A stretch of 36,770 bases of DNA from a virus: positions 1 to 36,770 of the IMG/VR virus record IMGVR_UViG_3300011114_000176. The stretch is one strand, 5' to 3'. This document shows positions 16,830-22,814 of the stretch, one piece after another (position 1 is the first letter of the stretch; the number at the start of each line of letters is the position of its first letter). Below the pieces are notes generated by a model. That model had not been told where the DNA came from and did no database searches. It worked only from the letters and a program-made list of their open reading frames with translations. Made by a program: the position numbers and the translations under genes.

Positions 16830-17105
16830 GTGCGTTGGCTTGTACCAATCGTCTTGCTGTCGTTCGTCTACGGCGCGACAGTCAAGCGCGAGTGCAGCGT
16901 CAGCGACTTCGTAAACATTGCGTACAGCAACAACAACCCAAAGGAACGCCATGATCGAATTGTTGAATGGTTGGATGACTCGGGCCAGGTCTGCACTAAG
17001 GAGCAGTTGGTACTCATTTACACGAATCTGGCGCAAGTCTTAGGCGCAGCGGATACCATGCGCGTCAGAACAAAGATTGAAAAACTTTATGAACGAGCAA
17101 AATGA
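16830..17105 (+). CDS. Small exported protein of the lysis region
   Basis: A 91-residue protein from GTG 16830, five bases after the fibre stop. Residues 1-15 (MRWLVPIVLLSFVYG) form a short basic-hydrophobic signal-like segment, followed by a soluble region with two cysteines (REC at about 20-22, QVCTKEQ near residue 54) that could form a disulphide in the periplasm. The C-terminal half is helical (YTNLAQVLGAADTMRVRTKI). Position just before the holin-type genes suggests a role in lysis or a periplasmic factor; no spanin lipobox is visible. No clear Shine-Dalgarno sequence precedes the GTG. Confidence 0.55.
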   Translation: MRWLVPIVLLSFVYGATVKRECSVSDFVNIAYSNNNPKERHDRIVEWLDDSGQVCTKEQLVLIYTNLAQVLGAADTMRVRTKIEKLYERAK

Positions 17106-17325
17106 ATCTTGGTTAGCTAAGAACATCCAGCCCGTAACGGTTGCGTTTTTGCTGTTCTCCTACTTTTTCTTTGCGTTGCTGTCGGTTTTCAATTTAGAAA
17201 CACGGGGCGCGTATGTGGACTTACTGGGTCAGGCCATGATTATTGTTATCACAGCCATCTTTGCCGGTAAGACCGCAGAAAAGATTGTAGACATCCGCAC
17301 CAACAAAGGAGCCACAAATGGCTGA
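17089..17325 (+). CDS. Small two-segment membrane protein, holin-like
   Basis: The start is placed at ATG 17089 (78 residues, MNEQNESWLAKNIQPV), with an alternative TTG at 17077. Two hydrophobic segments are visible: VTVAFLLFSYFFFALLSVF (about residues 16-34) and AMIIVITAIFAGKTAEKI (about 48-65). The hydrophilic N-terminus, short loop and polar C-terminus resemble small phage holins or holin-associated proteins. It overlaps the preceding gene by 17 bp and the next by 8 bp. It precedes a 3TM-holin-type gene, so it may be an antiholin or a second holin. Confidence 0.65.
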   Translation: MNEQNESWLAKNIQPVTVAFLLFSYFFFALLSVFNLETRGAYVDLLGQAMIIVITAIFAGKTAEKIVDIRTNKGATNG

Positions 17326-17743
17326 TGACTTCTTATCCTCTCTCAATCCCGTCAATGCGCTATTCAAAATTGGCAGTCAAGTAATTGACCGTGTATGGCC
17401 TGACCCCGAGAAAGCTGCGGCGGCAAAGCTGGAACTGTTCAAAATGCAACAGAACGGTGAGCTTGCAGTCATTGCGGGGCAAATGGAAATCAACAAAGTT
17501 GAAGCTGCCAACCCATCGGTGTTTGTCAGCGGTTGGCGACCTGGTATTGGTTGGGTGTGCGGCGCAGGCTTTGCCGTGCAGTTTGTTGTTGGGCCGCTGG
17601 CTGAATGGGGCGCAGCGGTTTACGGCCACCCAATCAAGTTTCCGCAAATGGATATGGGAACCATGATGCCATTGCTGCTTGGGATGCTTGGCCTGGGCGG
17701 TATGCGTACCGCTGAGAAAATCAACGGGGTGGCAGCTAAATGA
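17318..17743 (+). CDS. Holin, 3TM type
   Basis: A 141-residue protein. Residues 1-60 are helical and soluble (DPEKAAAAKLELFKMQQNGE), followed by SGWRPGIGWVCGAGFAVQFV, a hydrophobic stretch with the WRP motif typical of the 3TM holin family first noted in gene transfer agents (Pfam Holin_3TM group). A second hydrophobic part (residues about 112-128, GTMMPLLLGMLGLGGMRT) follows. The known role is permeabilising or triggering release through the inner membrane. ATG 17318 overlaps the previous gene by 8 bp; the stop overlaps the next gene as ATGA. Confidence 0.82.
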   Translation: MADDFLSSLNPVNALFKIGSQVIDRVWPDPEKAAAAKLELFKMQQNGELAVIAGQMEINKVEAANPSVFVSGWRPGIGWVCGAGFAVQFVVGPLAEWGAAVYGHPIKFPQMDMGTMMPLLLGMLGLGGMRTAEKINGVAAK

Positions 17744-17946
17744 TCTGGGTCCCCGTCATGTACATCTGCGTGCTGGAAAAGTGCGAATTTCTCCAGCAGC
17801 AAACTGTCTACACCGACAGGGCGCTTTGCATAAAAACAATCAACGAAAAAGTGGATTGGTACAACAAGAACACTCACGCCCGCGCCGAAGGCATTTGCGT
17901 TGATGTCTATGTGGAAATGAAAAATGATCAATTCAAGAACTCTTGA
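17740..17946 (+). CDS. Small lysis-cassette protein, unknown
   Basis: A 68-residue protein coupled to the holin by ATGA overlap at 17740. It has a hydrophobic start (IWVPVMYICVLEKCEFLQ) and four cysteines in all (residues about 10, 15, 30 and 52), suggesting a secreted or membrane-tethered disulphide protein. Small proteins of this kind often lie between holin and endolysin in phages of aquatic beta- and alphaproteobacteria, as far as I recall, with no known function. A spanin role is possible but not supported by a lipobox or a long periplasmic helix. The 3' end overlaps the endolysin start by 23 bp. Confidence 0.6.
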   Translation: MIWVPVMYICVLEKCEFLQQQTVYTDRALCIKTINEKVDWYNKNTHARAEGICVDVYVEMKNDQFKNS

Positions 17947-18340
17947 CGACCTAGCCCCGCCCGTAAAAAAACGGGCGCAAGCGTTTGTGGACGCCGCCAA
18001 GGCCAAGGGCATTGATTTGCTGGTGACGTCTACTTACCGCGACAGCGAAAGCCAAGACGCGCTTTACGCCCAAGGCCGCACCGCGCCAGGCAACATAGTC
18101 ACTCGAGCCAAGGCCGGTCAGTCCTGGCACAACCACCGCTGCGCTCTTGATGTCGTGCCTTTGATCAATGGCAAAGCAATTTGGGACGATCAAGCTATGT
18201 GGAAACAAGTCGGCGAGATCGGCAAGGCTTGCGGTCTGGAATGGGCTGGCGATTGGAAGACGTTTAAGGAATATCCGCACTTCCAATATACCGGCGGCTT
18301 AACGATTGCCCAACTCCAAGCTGGCGCAGTAATCGTTTAG
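17924..18340 (+). CDS. Endolysin, M15-type peptidase
   Basis: A 138-residue protein of the M15 (VanY or L-Ala-D-Glu peptidase-like) family that cuts peptidoglycan peptides. The zinc motif SxHxxGxAxD appears as S67-W-H69-N-H-R72-C-A-L-D76, with Arg in place of the usual Gly. The C-terminal part WAGDWKTFKEYPHFQY supplies the third ligand, H119. S36-T-Y-R-D at residues 36-40 matches the conserved substrate-binding segment. There is no signal peptide, so it depends on the holin. ATG 17924 overlaps the previous gene. The last 42 bp overlap tail-to-tail with the leftward gene ending at 18299. Confidence 0.88.
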   Translation: MINSRTLDDLAPPVKKRAQAFVDAAKAKGIDLLVTSTYRDSESQDALYAQGRTAPGNIVTRAKAGQSWHNHRCALDVVPLINGKAIWDDQAMWKQVGEIGKACGLEWAGDWKTFKEYPHFQYTGGLTIAQLQAGAVIV

Positions 18341-18478
18341 CTTGCGTAGTTCAACCATTGCGTTTTTAAAATTGGCCGTGGCTTGCTCTAGCGCATCCTG
18401 CTGCTCCCTCATTCGGGTGTAGGACTCTTCTGCAAACTTGGCAAGGTTTTCGTGGCTCCACGCGGCGAAGTTGGGCAT
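18299..18478 (-). CDS. Small helical protein, unknown
   Basis: From ATG 18478 the product is 59 residues (MPNFAAWSHENLAKFAEES), helical throughout, with a coiled-coil-like part (RMREQQDALEQATANFKNAM). An in-frame GTG at 18523 would add 15 residues, but the added sequence lies within the zinc-ribbon gene and is of a different character. The N-terminal WSxENLxKFA pattern followed by an LEQxxxxFKxAM helix recalls small conserved phage proteins. It overlaps the zinc-ribbon gene upstream (70 bp, other frame) and the endolysin gene downstream (opposite strand). It is the last gene of the leftward block. Confidence 0.5.
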   Translation of the reverse strand: MPNFAAWSHENLAKFAEESYTRMREQQDALEQATANFKNAMVELRKLNDYCASLELGNR

Positions 18479-18606
18479 AATTTGACTGATTCCATAGTTG
18501 AAAAGCGGTGCGTATTGGCGCACTCATAGCGCCGGTAGACCTGATTATCGTATTTGTGCCTAGTCTCTAGCACGCGAGTCCACGCGGAACAAGTGGGGCA
18601 AATCAA
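18409..18606 (-). CDS. Zinc-ribbon protein (NrdR/Ogr-like small phage protein)
   Basis: A 65-residue protein starting at TTG 18606, overlapping the previous stop as TTGA. It has CPTC at residues 3-6 and the motif RRYECANTHRFST (about 26-38), which together make a small zinc-ribbon of the type seen in NrdR N-terminal domains and many small phage proteins; only three Cys and one His are in ligand positions (C3, C6, C30, H34). The C-terminus after residue 42 (LCPTSPRGATKT) is atypical and overlaps another gene in a different frame. A DNA- or nucleic-acid-binding role is plausible. Confidence 0.6.
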   Translation of the reverse strand: MICPTCSAWTRVLETRHKYDNQVYRRYECANTHRFSTMESVKLCPTSPRGATKTLPSLQKSPTPE

Positions 18607-19007
18607 AAATTCTTCTCCTTGAGCTTGGCAATGAGAGCAAGAGCAAATTGATACGTTTCACGGGTTTCGTTGTACCCAACCGTACCGTGTATCTCCTCAT
18701 CCGTCAGCCCTACCCATTCGCGCTGTGGTGGGGTGGTGTAGAGGGGTGTTTCTATCCAAAGCCCGCTATTGCTTTCTGCCCAATTAGTTTTGTGCCGCAA
18801 TAACACCGCCCCTGAGTTATCTGCGGTGCATTGATACATCCACGCCACAGGCTCCTGCTGCGCTGGCTGTGCCAAGGCTTCTTTGATGGCGGTGATGGCT
18901 TTAGGGGCGTTAAGCATTGCCTCTTTGCCGTCATCATTATGCCAATCACAAGTGCCATACAAATTTTCCAACGCCTCAAGCGCTAGCTTCAATGCTTCAC
19001 GTTCCAT
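18603..19007 (-). CDS. Accessory protein with WVGLTDEEI motif, unknown
   Basis: A 134-residue protein. Residues 1-45 form a helix (MEREALKLALEALENLYGTC, later AITAIKEALAQPAQQ), followed by EPVAWMYQC, then PLYTTPPQREWVGLTDEEI (about 90-108) and a C-terminal helix FALALIAKLKEKNF. This architecture (EPVAW core, LYTxPPQRxWVGLTDEEI, helical end) is a common accessory-gene family in phages of Burkholderiales and relatives, function unknown. The gene immediately upstream (18997-19363) is a diverged paralogue, so the pair looks like a tandem duplication. The start overlaps the paralogue's frame-restored end by 11 bp; the stop overlaps the next gene (TTGA). Confidence 0.7.
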   Translation of the reverse strand: MEREALKLALEALENLYGTCDWHNDDGKEAMLNAPKAITAIKEALAQPAQQEPVAWMYQCTADNSGAVLLRHKTNWAESNSGLWIETPLYTTPPQREWVGLTDEEIHGTVGYNETRETYQFALALIAKLKEKNF

Positions 19008-19363
19008 GATTGCGCTCCTTCAATTTAGCTTCAATGGCACGAGCAAAATCTTTAAATCCCGGTGGCAAGCGTCTTGTTTCTGCGTCAACAGAAATCAACG
19101 CATTTTTTTATTTCTTCATCCGTCAGCCCTACCCACGGGCGCTGTGGTGGTGCGGTGTAGAGAGGAATGTCTTTTGAATTTGGAATGCCATCTTCATCAA
19201 CACTTCGTGTCCACCATAGTTCGCCTTTACCTCCATTGGTGATAAACGCCACAGGCTCCTGCAACTTGTCCGCAGCCATTGCTTGCTTAGCCTTAAACCC
19301 ACCGCCCCAATCGCCCTGCCGCTTGGCAAGGTCATCAAAGGCTTCGTCTTCTTCAGTCTTCAT
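18997..19363 (-). pseudogene. Paralogue of the WVGLTDEEI protein, frameshifted at an A7 run
   Basis: The open frame from ATG 19363 to 19085 gives 92 residues ending PPQRPWVGLTDEEIKKCVDF then C and stop. The sequence just downstream, in another frame, continues as DAETRRLPPGFKDFARAIEA then KLKERNHGT, ending at 18997. Removal of one A from the A7 run (minus-strand; T7 at 19103-19109 on plus) fuses the two parts into a 121-residue protein that aligns from end to end with the 134-aa neighbour, including the final (F)AxAIxAKLKE(K/R)N helix. It may be a real pseudogene, a sequencing error in a homopolymer, or expression by slippage. The start overlaps the previous gene as ATGA. Confidence 0.8.
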
Positions 19364-19632
19364 GCTTTCTTCTCCAAGTAGTACTGCATCGCAGTGCGGT
19401 ATGCGTCAAAACACGGTATCAAAAGGCCACCGTTGTAGTAGTAATAAACCTTCGCTTCCCCTTCGGGTAGGTTGACAACTTTCCCATCAACAGAGTGCGC
19501 TCTATAGACCGGCTCGAGCCGGTCCTCGGTGATGGTGTGTCCCTCTGCTTTCGCTACAAGCAGCTTCAGTTCAATGCTCCCGATGGGTTGACCATTGGTA
19601 TAGGTTGATTGGTTTAGTGGGTGATAGTTCAT
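19360..19632 (-). CDS. Small accessory protein, unknown
   Basis: A 90-residue protein, coupled upstream and downstream by ATGA overlaps (19632 and 19363). It has mixed composition with an aromatic segment, EAKVYYYYNGGLLIPCFDAY (about residues 59-78), and a C-terminal helix YRTAMQYYLEKKA. No motif is recognised. Clean coupling, a full-length frame and codon use like its neighbours support it as a gene. Confidence 0.6.
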   Translation of the reverse strand: MNYHPLNQSTYTNGQPIGSIELKLLVAKAEGHTITEDRLEPVYRAHSVDGKVVNLPEGEAKVYYYYNGGLLIPCFDAYRTAMQYYLEKKA

Positions 19633-19844
19633 GGCCCGTACCTACACATCAAACGGCTGCCATCTAATTGGTAGCCGGGGAATTTTTGCTCCACGGTTTT
19701 GAATGTGAACGTCCAATCCTCTGCAATAAGTTCCAAACGCTTCACCCCTGCGTCTACGCCGCCACCCCAATACAACGTAGGCCAATGCGGGTTTGTATTC
19801 CATACCCCGCCTACGTTGGCTATCTTGCGTTCATCTAGTCTCAT
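19629..19844 (-). CDS. Small accessory protein, unknown
   Basis: The start is chosen at ATG 19844, where it overlaps the previous stop (ATGA), giving 71 residues; an upstream in-frame ATG at 19859 would add five. The sequence MRLDERKIANVGGVWNTNPH is followed by WPTLYWGGGVDAGVKRLELI and ends DGSRLMCRYGP. It is rich in Trp and Gly and is not recognised. It lies between a 42-aa membrane peptide and the 90-aa protein in the leftward chain. Confidence 0.55.
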   Translation of the reverse strand: MRLDERKIANVGGVWNTNPHWPTLYWGGGVDAGVKRLELIAEDWTFTFKTVEQKFPGYQLDGSRLMCRYGP

Positions 19845-19969
19845 GCTACAAATCTCCATACAACTGCGCCAATGGTGACCACTAACAACAGAAAAAAGCC
19901 AACGGCAATAGCAGTCTTAATCATGTCGATAAAGAAGTCACCACCGCTGTCGGTATCGTCATCGTTCAT
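19841..19969 (-). CDS. 42-aa single-span membrane peptide
   Basis: A short gene from ATG 19969: MNDDDTDSGGDFFIDMIKTA followed by the hydrophobic span IAVGFFLLLVVTIGAVVWRF and VA. The N-terminus is acidic and the C-terminus short and basic, so it is a small bitopic membrane protein. The start overlaps the stop of the upstream gene and its stop overlaps the downstream start, both as ATGA, which supports its reality despite its size. The function is unknown; small phage membrane peptides may inhibit host functions or protect against superinfection. Confidence 0.65.
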   Translation of the reverse strand: MNDDDTDSGGDFFIDMIKTAIAVGFFLLLVVTIGAVVWRFVA

Positions 19970-20154
19970 GCCGCATCCCTCCATGTCCAACCCAGCAGCG
20001 TGTAGGTGTTTTCAATCTGCTCAGGCGTTGGCTTGTGATACATGGCAAAACTTGTATGCGGGTTTGCTTGCGCGTACAGAATCCAATAACCCACAGGCGG
20101 GTGTGGTTCGTACATTTTGTATGAAATTGGGTTAGGTATGATGCCGCTAATCAT
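19966..20154 (-). CDS. Small accessory protein, unknown
   Basis: A 62-residue protein, MISGIIPNPISYKMYEPHPP then VGYWILYAQANPHTSFAMYH and TPEQIENTYTLLGWTWRDAA. It is Pro- and aromatic-rich with a short C-terminal helix. The start overlaps the upstream stop as ATGA at 20154 and the end overlaps the next start likewise. No family is recognised. Confidence 0.55.
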   Translation of the reverse strand: MISGIIPNPISYKMYEPHPPVGYWILYAQANPHTSFAMYHKPTPEQIENTYTLLGWTWRDAA

Positions 20155-20360
20155 TGCTCCCTCGCTTTCAGCATTGCGTCTGCCAACTCGTAAGCTGTTT
20201 TTGAAATTTTCTCCCCTGCAATCCAGTCATAGTCGGCGTTAGTAACAAGCCCTTGCATAGCCCGCCCAGCAAAGTGGTCACGCAGGGTCATGTCGCGGGC
20301 GAACCCCCCTGTTTTTTGCATCCATGTAGAAAAATCTTTTGCATATACTTCATCTTTCAT
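20151..20360 (-). CDS. Small phage protein of the MTLRDxFA type
   Basis: The start is put at ATG 20360, which overlaps the stop of the 46-aa gene upstream (ATGA) and has GGAG 10 nt before it; the frame is open to 20429 but that region belongs to the 46-aa gene. The 69-residue product contains DMTLRDHFAGRAMQGLVTN followed by helix SKTAYELADAMLKAREQ. This MTLRDxFAxxAMQG...YxxADAMLxARE pattern is a frequent small protein in beta- and gammaproteobacterial phages, function unknown to me. Confidence 0.7.
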   Translation of the reverse strand: MKDEVYAKDFSTWMQKTGGFARDMTLRDHFAGRAMQGLVTNADYDWIAGEKISKTAYELADAMLKAREQ

Positions 20361-20497
20361 TTGCAATGCTCCGTAAAGATCGCCAGCGCGTTGCCGCACG
20401 GCGGGCAATAGGTGGCGTAACCGATCCAAAAGAACAACACGGTGACGGTGCAGCTAAAGCCGATCAAAGCTAGGGTAGTTTCGATTAGTCTCATCAT
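20357..20497 (-). CDS. 46-aa membrane peptide with cysteines
   Basis: Starting at ATGATG (20497), the product is MMRLIETTLALIGFSCTVTV then LFFWIGYATYCPPCGNALAI and FTEHCK. One hydrophobic span (about residues 8-28) is followed by a CPPC motif and a final Cys, giving a small membrane protein with a possible exposed metal- or disulphide-forming CxxC. GGAG precedes the start; the start overlaps the upstream stop and its stop overlaps the downstream start (ATGA). Confidence 0.65.
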   Translation of the reverse strand: MMRLIETTLALIGFSCTVTVLFFWIGYATYCPPCGNALAIFTEHCK

Positions 20498-20706
20498 TTG
20501 AATGCTCCTGGTCTATAAGGTTGAACGTAAGACTTGTAAGGCGCGCCAATCGGCTCATGGTAGAACCGGCGCTGTTTTAACTCGGATTCACGCCAGAAGG
20601 CGTCGGGGTTTTCCCGCTGTAGTGAATCAACTACGTTGCGGACGTAGTCGCCACCAAATATGGCCGCAGAGCGTAGCTGGCGGCGCTGGCTATCTGTGAG
20701 TTTCAT
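20494..20706 (-). CDS. Small accessory protein, unknown
   Basis: A 70-residue protein, MKLTDSQRRQLRSAAIFGGD, then YVRNVVDSLQRENPDAFWRE and a basic aromatic tail (FYHEPIGAPYKSYVQPYRPG). It is helical and basic in the first half, with proline/tyrosine-rich ends. ATG 20706 overlaps the upstream stop as ATGA. A nucleic-acid-binding role is conceivable from charge but not shown. Confidence 0.6.
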   Translation of the reverse strand: MKLTDSQRRQLRSAAIFGGDYVRNVVDSLQRENPDAFWRESELKQRRFYHEPIGAPYKSYVQPYRPGAFK

Positions 20707-20861
20707 ACCTGTCGTGCCTCTCGTAAAATTTCAATTCGTTCCCGCGTAGTCCGCAGGCTGCTGTACCGCTGGTGCAGACGCTCCAGCATGGATACCCGTT
20801 TATGCGTAGATCGTTCCTCGTCTAGCATCCGCAACACCTCGTCTTCGGACAAGGTGTGCAA
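20703..20861 (-). CDS. Small helical protein, start uncertain
   Basis: The conserved-looking part reads LHTLSEDEVLRMLDEERSTH, then KRVSMLERLHQRYSSLRTTR and ERIEILREARQV, a basic-acidic helical protein of about 52 residues. The start is uncertain: TTG 20861 is the first start codon after the upstream stop at 20866, GTG 20969 would overlap most of the upstream gene, and the natural-looking beginning NDYLHTLSEDE is preceded by GTA, not ATG. The stop overlaps the next start (ATGA). Confidence 0.55.
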   Translation of the reverse strand: MHTLSEDEVLRMLDEERSTHKRVSMLERLHQRYSSLRTTRERIEILREARQV

Positions 20862-20865
20862 GTAG

Positions 20866-21024
20866 TCATTTACGCTTCGCCATGTAGATTTCAATTCTGT
20901 TCTCCAGTTTGGTGATGAGATCGCAGCAACGGTCGTACGCCTTGTAGGCGGCGTTGACGTTGCGCGCACGGACTTTCAGTTCGGCCTTGGCCGCCTTGAG
21001 TTGGGCTTTCAGTTTTTCTAGCAT
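20866..21024 (-). CDS. 52-aa coiled-coil protein
   Basis: A short gene from ATG 21024, whose start overlaps the helicase stop (ATGCTAG). The product MLEKLKAQLKAAKAELKVRA then RNVNAAYKAYDRCCDLITKL and ENRIEIYMAKRK is a single basic amphipathic helix with heptad-like Leu spacing. The function is unknown; coupling to the helicase gene suggests a partner or a simple accessory protein. Confidence 0.6.
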   Translation of the reverse strand: MLEKLKAQLKAAKAELKVRARNVNAAYKAYDRCCDLITKLENRIEIYMAKRK

Positions 21025-22325
21025 AGTTCTTCCATTGCAATATCAGAGATTGAGCGCTTGTCATGCAGCGCGGCCCAGATGCGCTCGTCCACGGTCTTGT
21101 TACTTAACATAACGTAGCACCACACGTCATGCCGCTGGCCGCTACGGTGCAGCCGCCCGATGGTCTGCTCGTACAGTTCGAGCGACCAGGGCAAGGACAA
21201 GAATACGATCCGGCAGCCGCCGTGCTGAAGGTTGAGTCCGTGGCCCGCTGACTTCGGATGGACAAGTAGCAATTCAATACGGCCTGCGTTCCAACGCTCA
21301 ATGGCCCGGTCGTCATCCAGTGTTTGCGCGTGAGGGTATCGCCGTCTAAGTTCGGCGAGTTCCTCTTGGTAGTTGTAGGCGATGATCGTGTTGGCACGCT
21401 GGTTCTCCTCAAGTAATTCATGCAGCCGGTCAAACTTGGCCGTGTCAAACCACACTGGCGTCTGGACTGTGATCCACTTACCGGGTATGTGCGATGGCGT
21501 CTGCGTCGTGTTATACGCAAACCCGCTGGCCAACTGCTGCAGTTTGCCGGTGGCCACCGCCGCGTTGACCGCTGTAATCTCCTCCAGCACAAAGTCTTTC
21601 TTCATGGTTTCGTAGGGCTTGCGGTCGTACAGATCGCAGCGCACCTCGACGGTGTGCAATGGCGGGAGCCGGTCGCTATACTCACCAGCGTCCAAGACGA
21701 AAGTGGCGGGCTTTATTACGGCCATGACTTTCTCCAGACTGCCCTTGCGCGGCATCCACTCGCCGAAGTCGGGGTTGATCAGGACGAAATACTGCTGCAT
21801 GAACGCGCCCTTGCTGCGGCCCAGCAGCGCTTGGTCAACGACCTTGCACTGGCCAAACACGTCCTCTAGGCCGTTGCTGGTGAACGAGCCGGTCAGCCCC
21901 CACCGGACGTTGATAGGCGTGAGAAATTTCAGCAGTTCCTTAAAGCGCTTGCCGCTGGGGTTCTTGAGCCGCGTCAGTTCATCGAACACCACCGCGTCAA
22001 AGTCGCCCTCGGGCAGATTCTCGTAGTTGGTCACAACCACCTGAGCGTTGGATGCAAACGCCGCCTTGCGCTGCTTGGCTGTACCCACGGCGGCGGCCAG
22101 CGTGACGCTAGGTGCCCACTTGGGCTGCTCGACCGGCCAGACGCTGGCGGCTACCCGCTTGGGGGCCAGCACGAGGAAGCGCTTGGCGTGGCCAGCTTGC
22201 AGCATATCCTGCATGGCTGTGAGCGTAATGGCCGTCTTGCCCGCGCCCACAGGGGCGAGGATCATCGCCCTGTCGCGCTCGAACAGGAAATCAGCCGCCT
22301 GCTCTTGGTATGGCCGCAAATTCAT
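21018..22325 (-). CDS. SNF2-type helicase / ATPase
   Basis: A 435-residue superfamily 2 protein. Motif I is APVGAGKT (residues 24-31) and the Q-like motif is LRPYQEQAADFL (3-14). Motif Ia is FLVLAPKRVA (50-59), motif II DELT (115-118) and motif III WGLTGSF. The C-terminal RecA lobe has motif V, LLLVHPKSAGHGLNLQHG, and motif VI, QTIGRLHRSGQ (387-397), which is diagnostic for the SNF2 group. Proteins of this length pair with a VRR-NUC nuclease in a replication cassette common in phages: nuclease, DUF2815, family A polymerase, VirE-type primase, VRR-NUC, SNF2. Here the VRR-NUC gene lies just upstream and overlaps by 35 bp. Confidence 0.9.
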   Translation of the reverse strand: MNLRPYQEQAADFLFERDRAMILAPVGAGKTAITLTAMQDMLQAGHAKRFLVLAPKRVAASVWPVEQPKWAPSVTLAAAVGTAKQRKAAFASNAQVVVTNYENLPEGDFDAVVFDELTRLKNPSGKRFKELLKFLTPINVRWGLTGSFTSNGLEDVFGQCKVVDQALLGRSKGAFMQQYFVLINPDFGEWMPRKGSLEKVMAVIKPATFVLDAGEYSDRLPPLHTVEVRCDLYDRKPYETMKKDFVLEEITAVNAAVATGKLQQLASGFAYNTTQTPSHIPGKWITVQTPVWFDTAKFDRLHELLEENQRANTIIAYNYQEELAELRRRYPHAQTLDDDRAIERWNAGRIELLLVHPKSAGHGLNLQHGGCRIVFLSLPWSLELYEQTIGRLHRSGQRHDVWCYVMLSNKTVDERIWAALHDKRSISDIAMEELC

Positions 22326-22572
22326 TTACTTGTTCCTTAGTCCACAAACACGCATACTTCTGGTTCAGCGCCGCCATGTCAGCGGCAAACATCTTCTGCA
22401 AGGGCGACAGCCGCCCGCCTTTGGTCTTGAGTTCCACAAACCACGTCGAACCGTCCGGCAGGCAGGCGATCCGGTCGGCCACGCCCTTGCGTCCTGGGCT
22501 GGTGAACTTGTAGGTGACGCCACCCATACGTTCCACCGTCCAGACGAAGTGCTTTTCTACGTCTCTTTCCAT
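22291..22572 (-). CDS. VRR-NUC domain nuclease
   Basis: A 93-residue single-domain protein of the PD-(D/E)XK superfamily. Visible motifs are the N-terminal ERDVEKHF helix with the conserved Glu, SPGRKGVADRIACLPDG with the GxxDR motif, WFVELKTKGGRLSPLQK with ExK followed by Gly and Gln, and a C-terminal (ACLWTKEQVNEF) segment. Such minimal VRR-NUC proteins act as structure-specific or Holliday-junction nucleases in phage replication. No Shine-Dalgarno sequence precedes ATG 22572, and a TATATT hexamer ends six bases before it, so the mRNA may be leaderless. It overlaps the helicase gene. Confidence 0.9.
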   Translation of the reverse strand: MERDVEKHFVWTVERMGGVTYKFTSPGRKGVADRIACLPDGSTWFVELKTKGGRLSPLQKMFAADMAALNQKYACLWTKEQVNEFAAIPRAGG

Positions 22573-22578
22573 GCCGCA

Positions 22579-22584
22579 AATATA
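22579..22584 (-). promoter_or_regulatory. Possible -10 element of leftward promoter
   Basis: On the minus strand, TATATT ends six bases before the ATG of the VRR-NUC gene (22572). The -35 candidate (TTCTGT, ending about 18 nt upstream) is poor. If used, transcription would start at or next to the start codon. The call rests on spacing and the -10 match only. Confidence 0.35.
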
Positions 22585-22599
22585 ACACTAAAAAAGTTC

Positions 22600-22626
22600 T
22601 TGACAGAATTTTTTTTGTGCTACACT
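22600..22626 (+). promoter_or_regulatory. Rightward sigma70-type promoter for the replication genes
   Basis: TTGACA (22600-22605, perfect -35), a 15-nt T-rich spacer and TACACT (22621-22626) preceded by TG at 22618-22619 (extended -10). Transcription would begin near 22633, upstream of AGGAGA and ATG 22656. It overlaps the leftward control region of the VRR-NUC gene, forming a compact divergent switch of 83 bp. The spacer is short of the usual 17, but the extended -10 compensates. Confidence 0.65.
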
Positions 22627-22655
22627 GAACGCCTCATCAACTACAGGAGAGTCAA

Positions 22656-22814
22656 ATGGAACTGAAAATCACGCTACCCGAGGCCGAGCGCCTTCTCTTG
22701 GAATGGGCGCAAGCCAAGTTTCCAGATATGTTCGATCAAGTAGAAACAGACCGATACAGCTACACCAAAACATTCACTTTCACTAAACAGGAGCCTAAAG
22801 ATGAATCACAGTAA
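22656..22814 (+). CDS. 52-aa protein at head of replication operon
   Basis: A short gene from ATG 22656 with AGGAGA before it. The product is MELKITLPEAERLLLEWAQA then KFPDMFDQVETDRYSYTKTF and TFTKQEPKDESQ, a small soluble protein with one helix and a beta-like end. Its stop lies inside the start of the nuclease gene (14-bp overlap), so the two are coupled. The first gene after an early promoter is often an anti-host or regulatory factor; that is only an inference. Confidence 0.6.
   Translation: MELKITLPEAERLLLEWAQAKFPDMFDQVETDRYSYTKTFTFTKQEPKDESQ

Noticed and set aside
22048-22665. 205-aa plus-strand frame across the SNF2 and VRR-NUC genes and the divergent promoter
   Set aside because: It crosses the intergenic promoter region, ends just inside the next gene and has no ribosome site.
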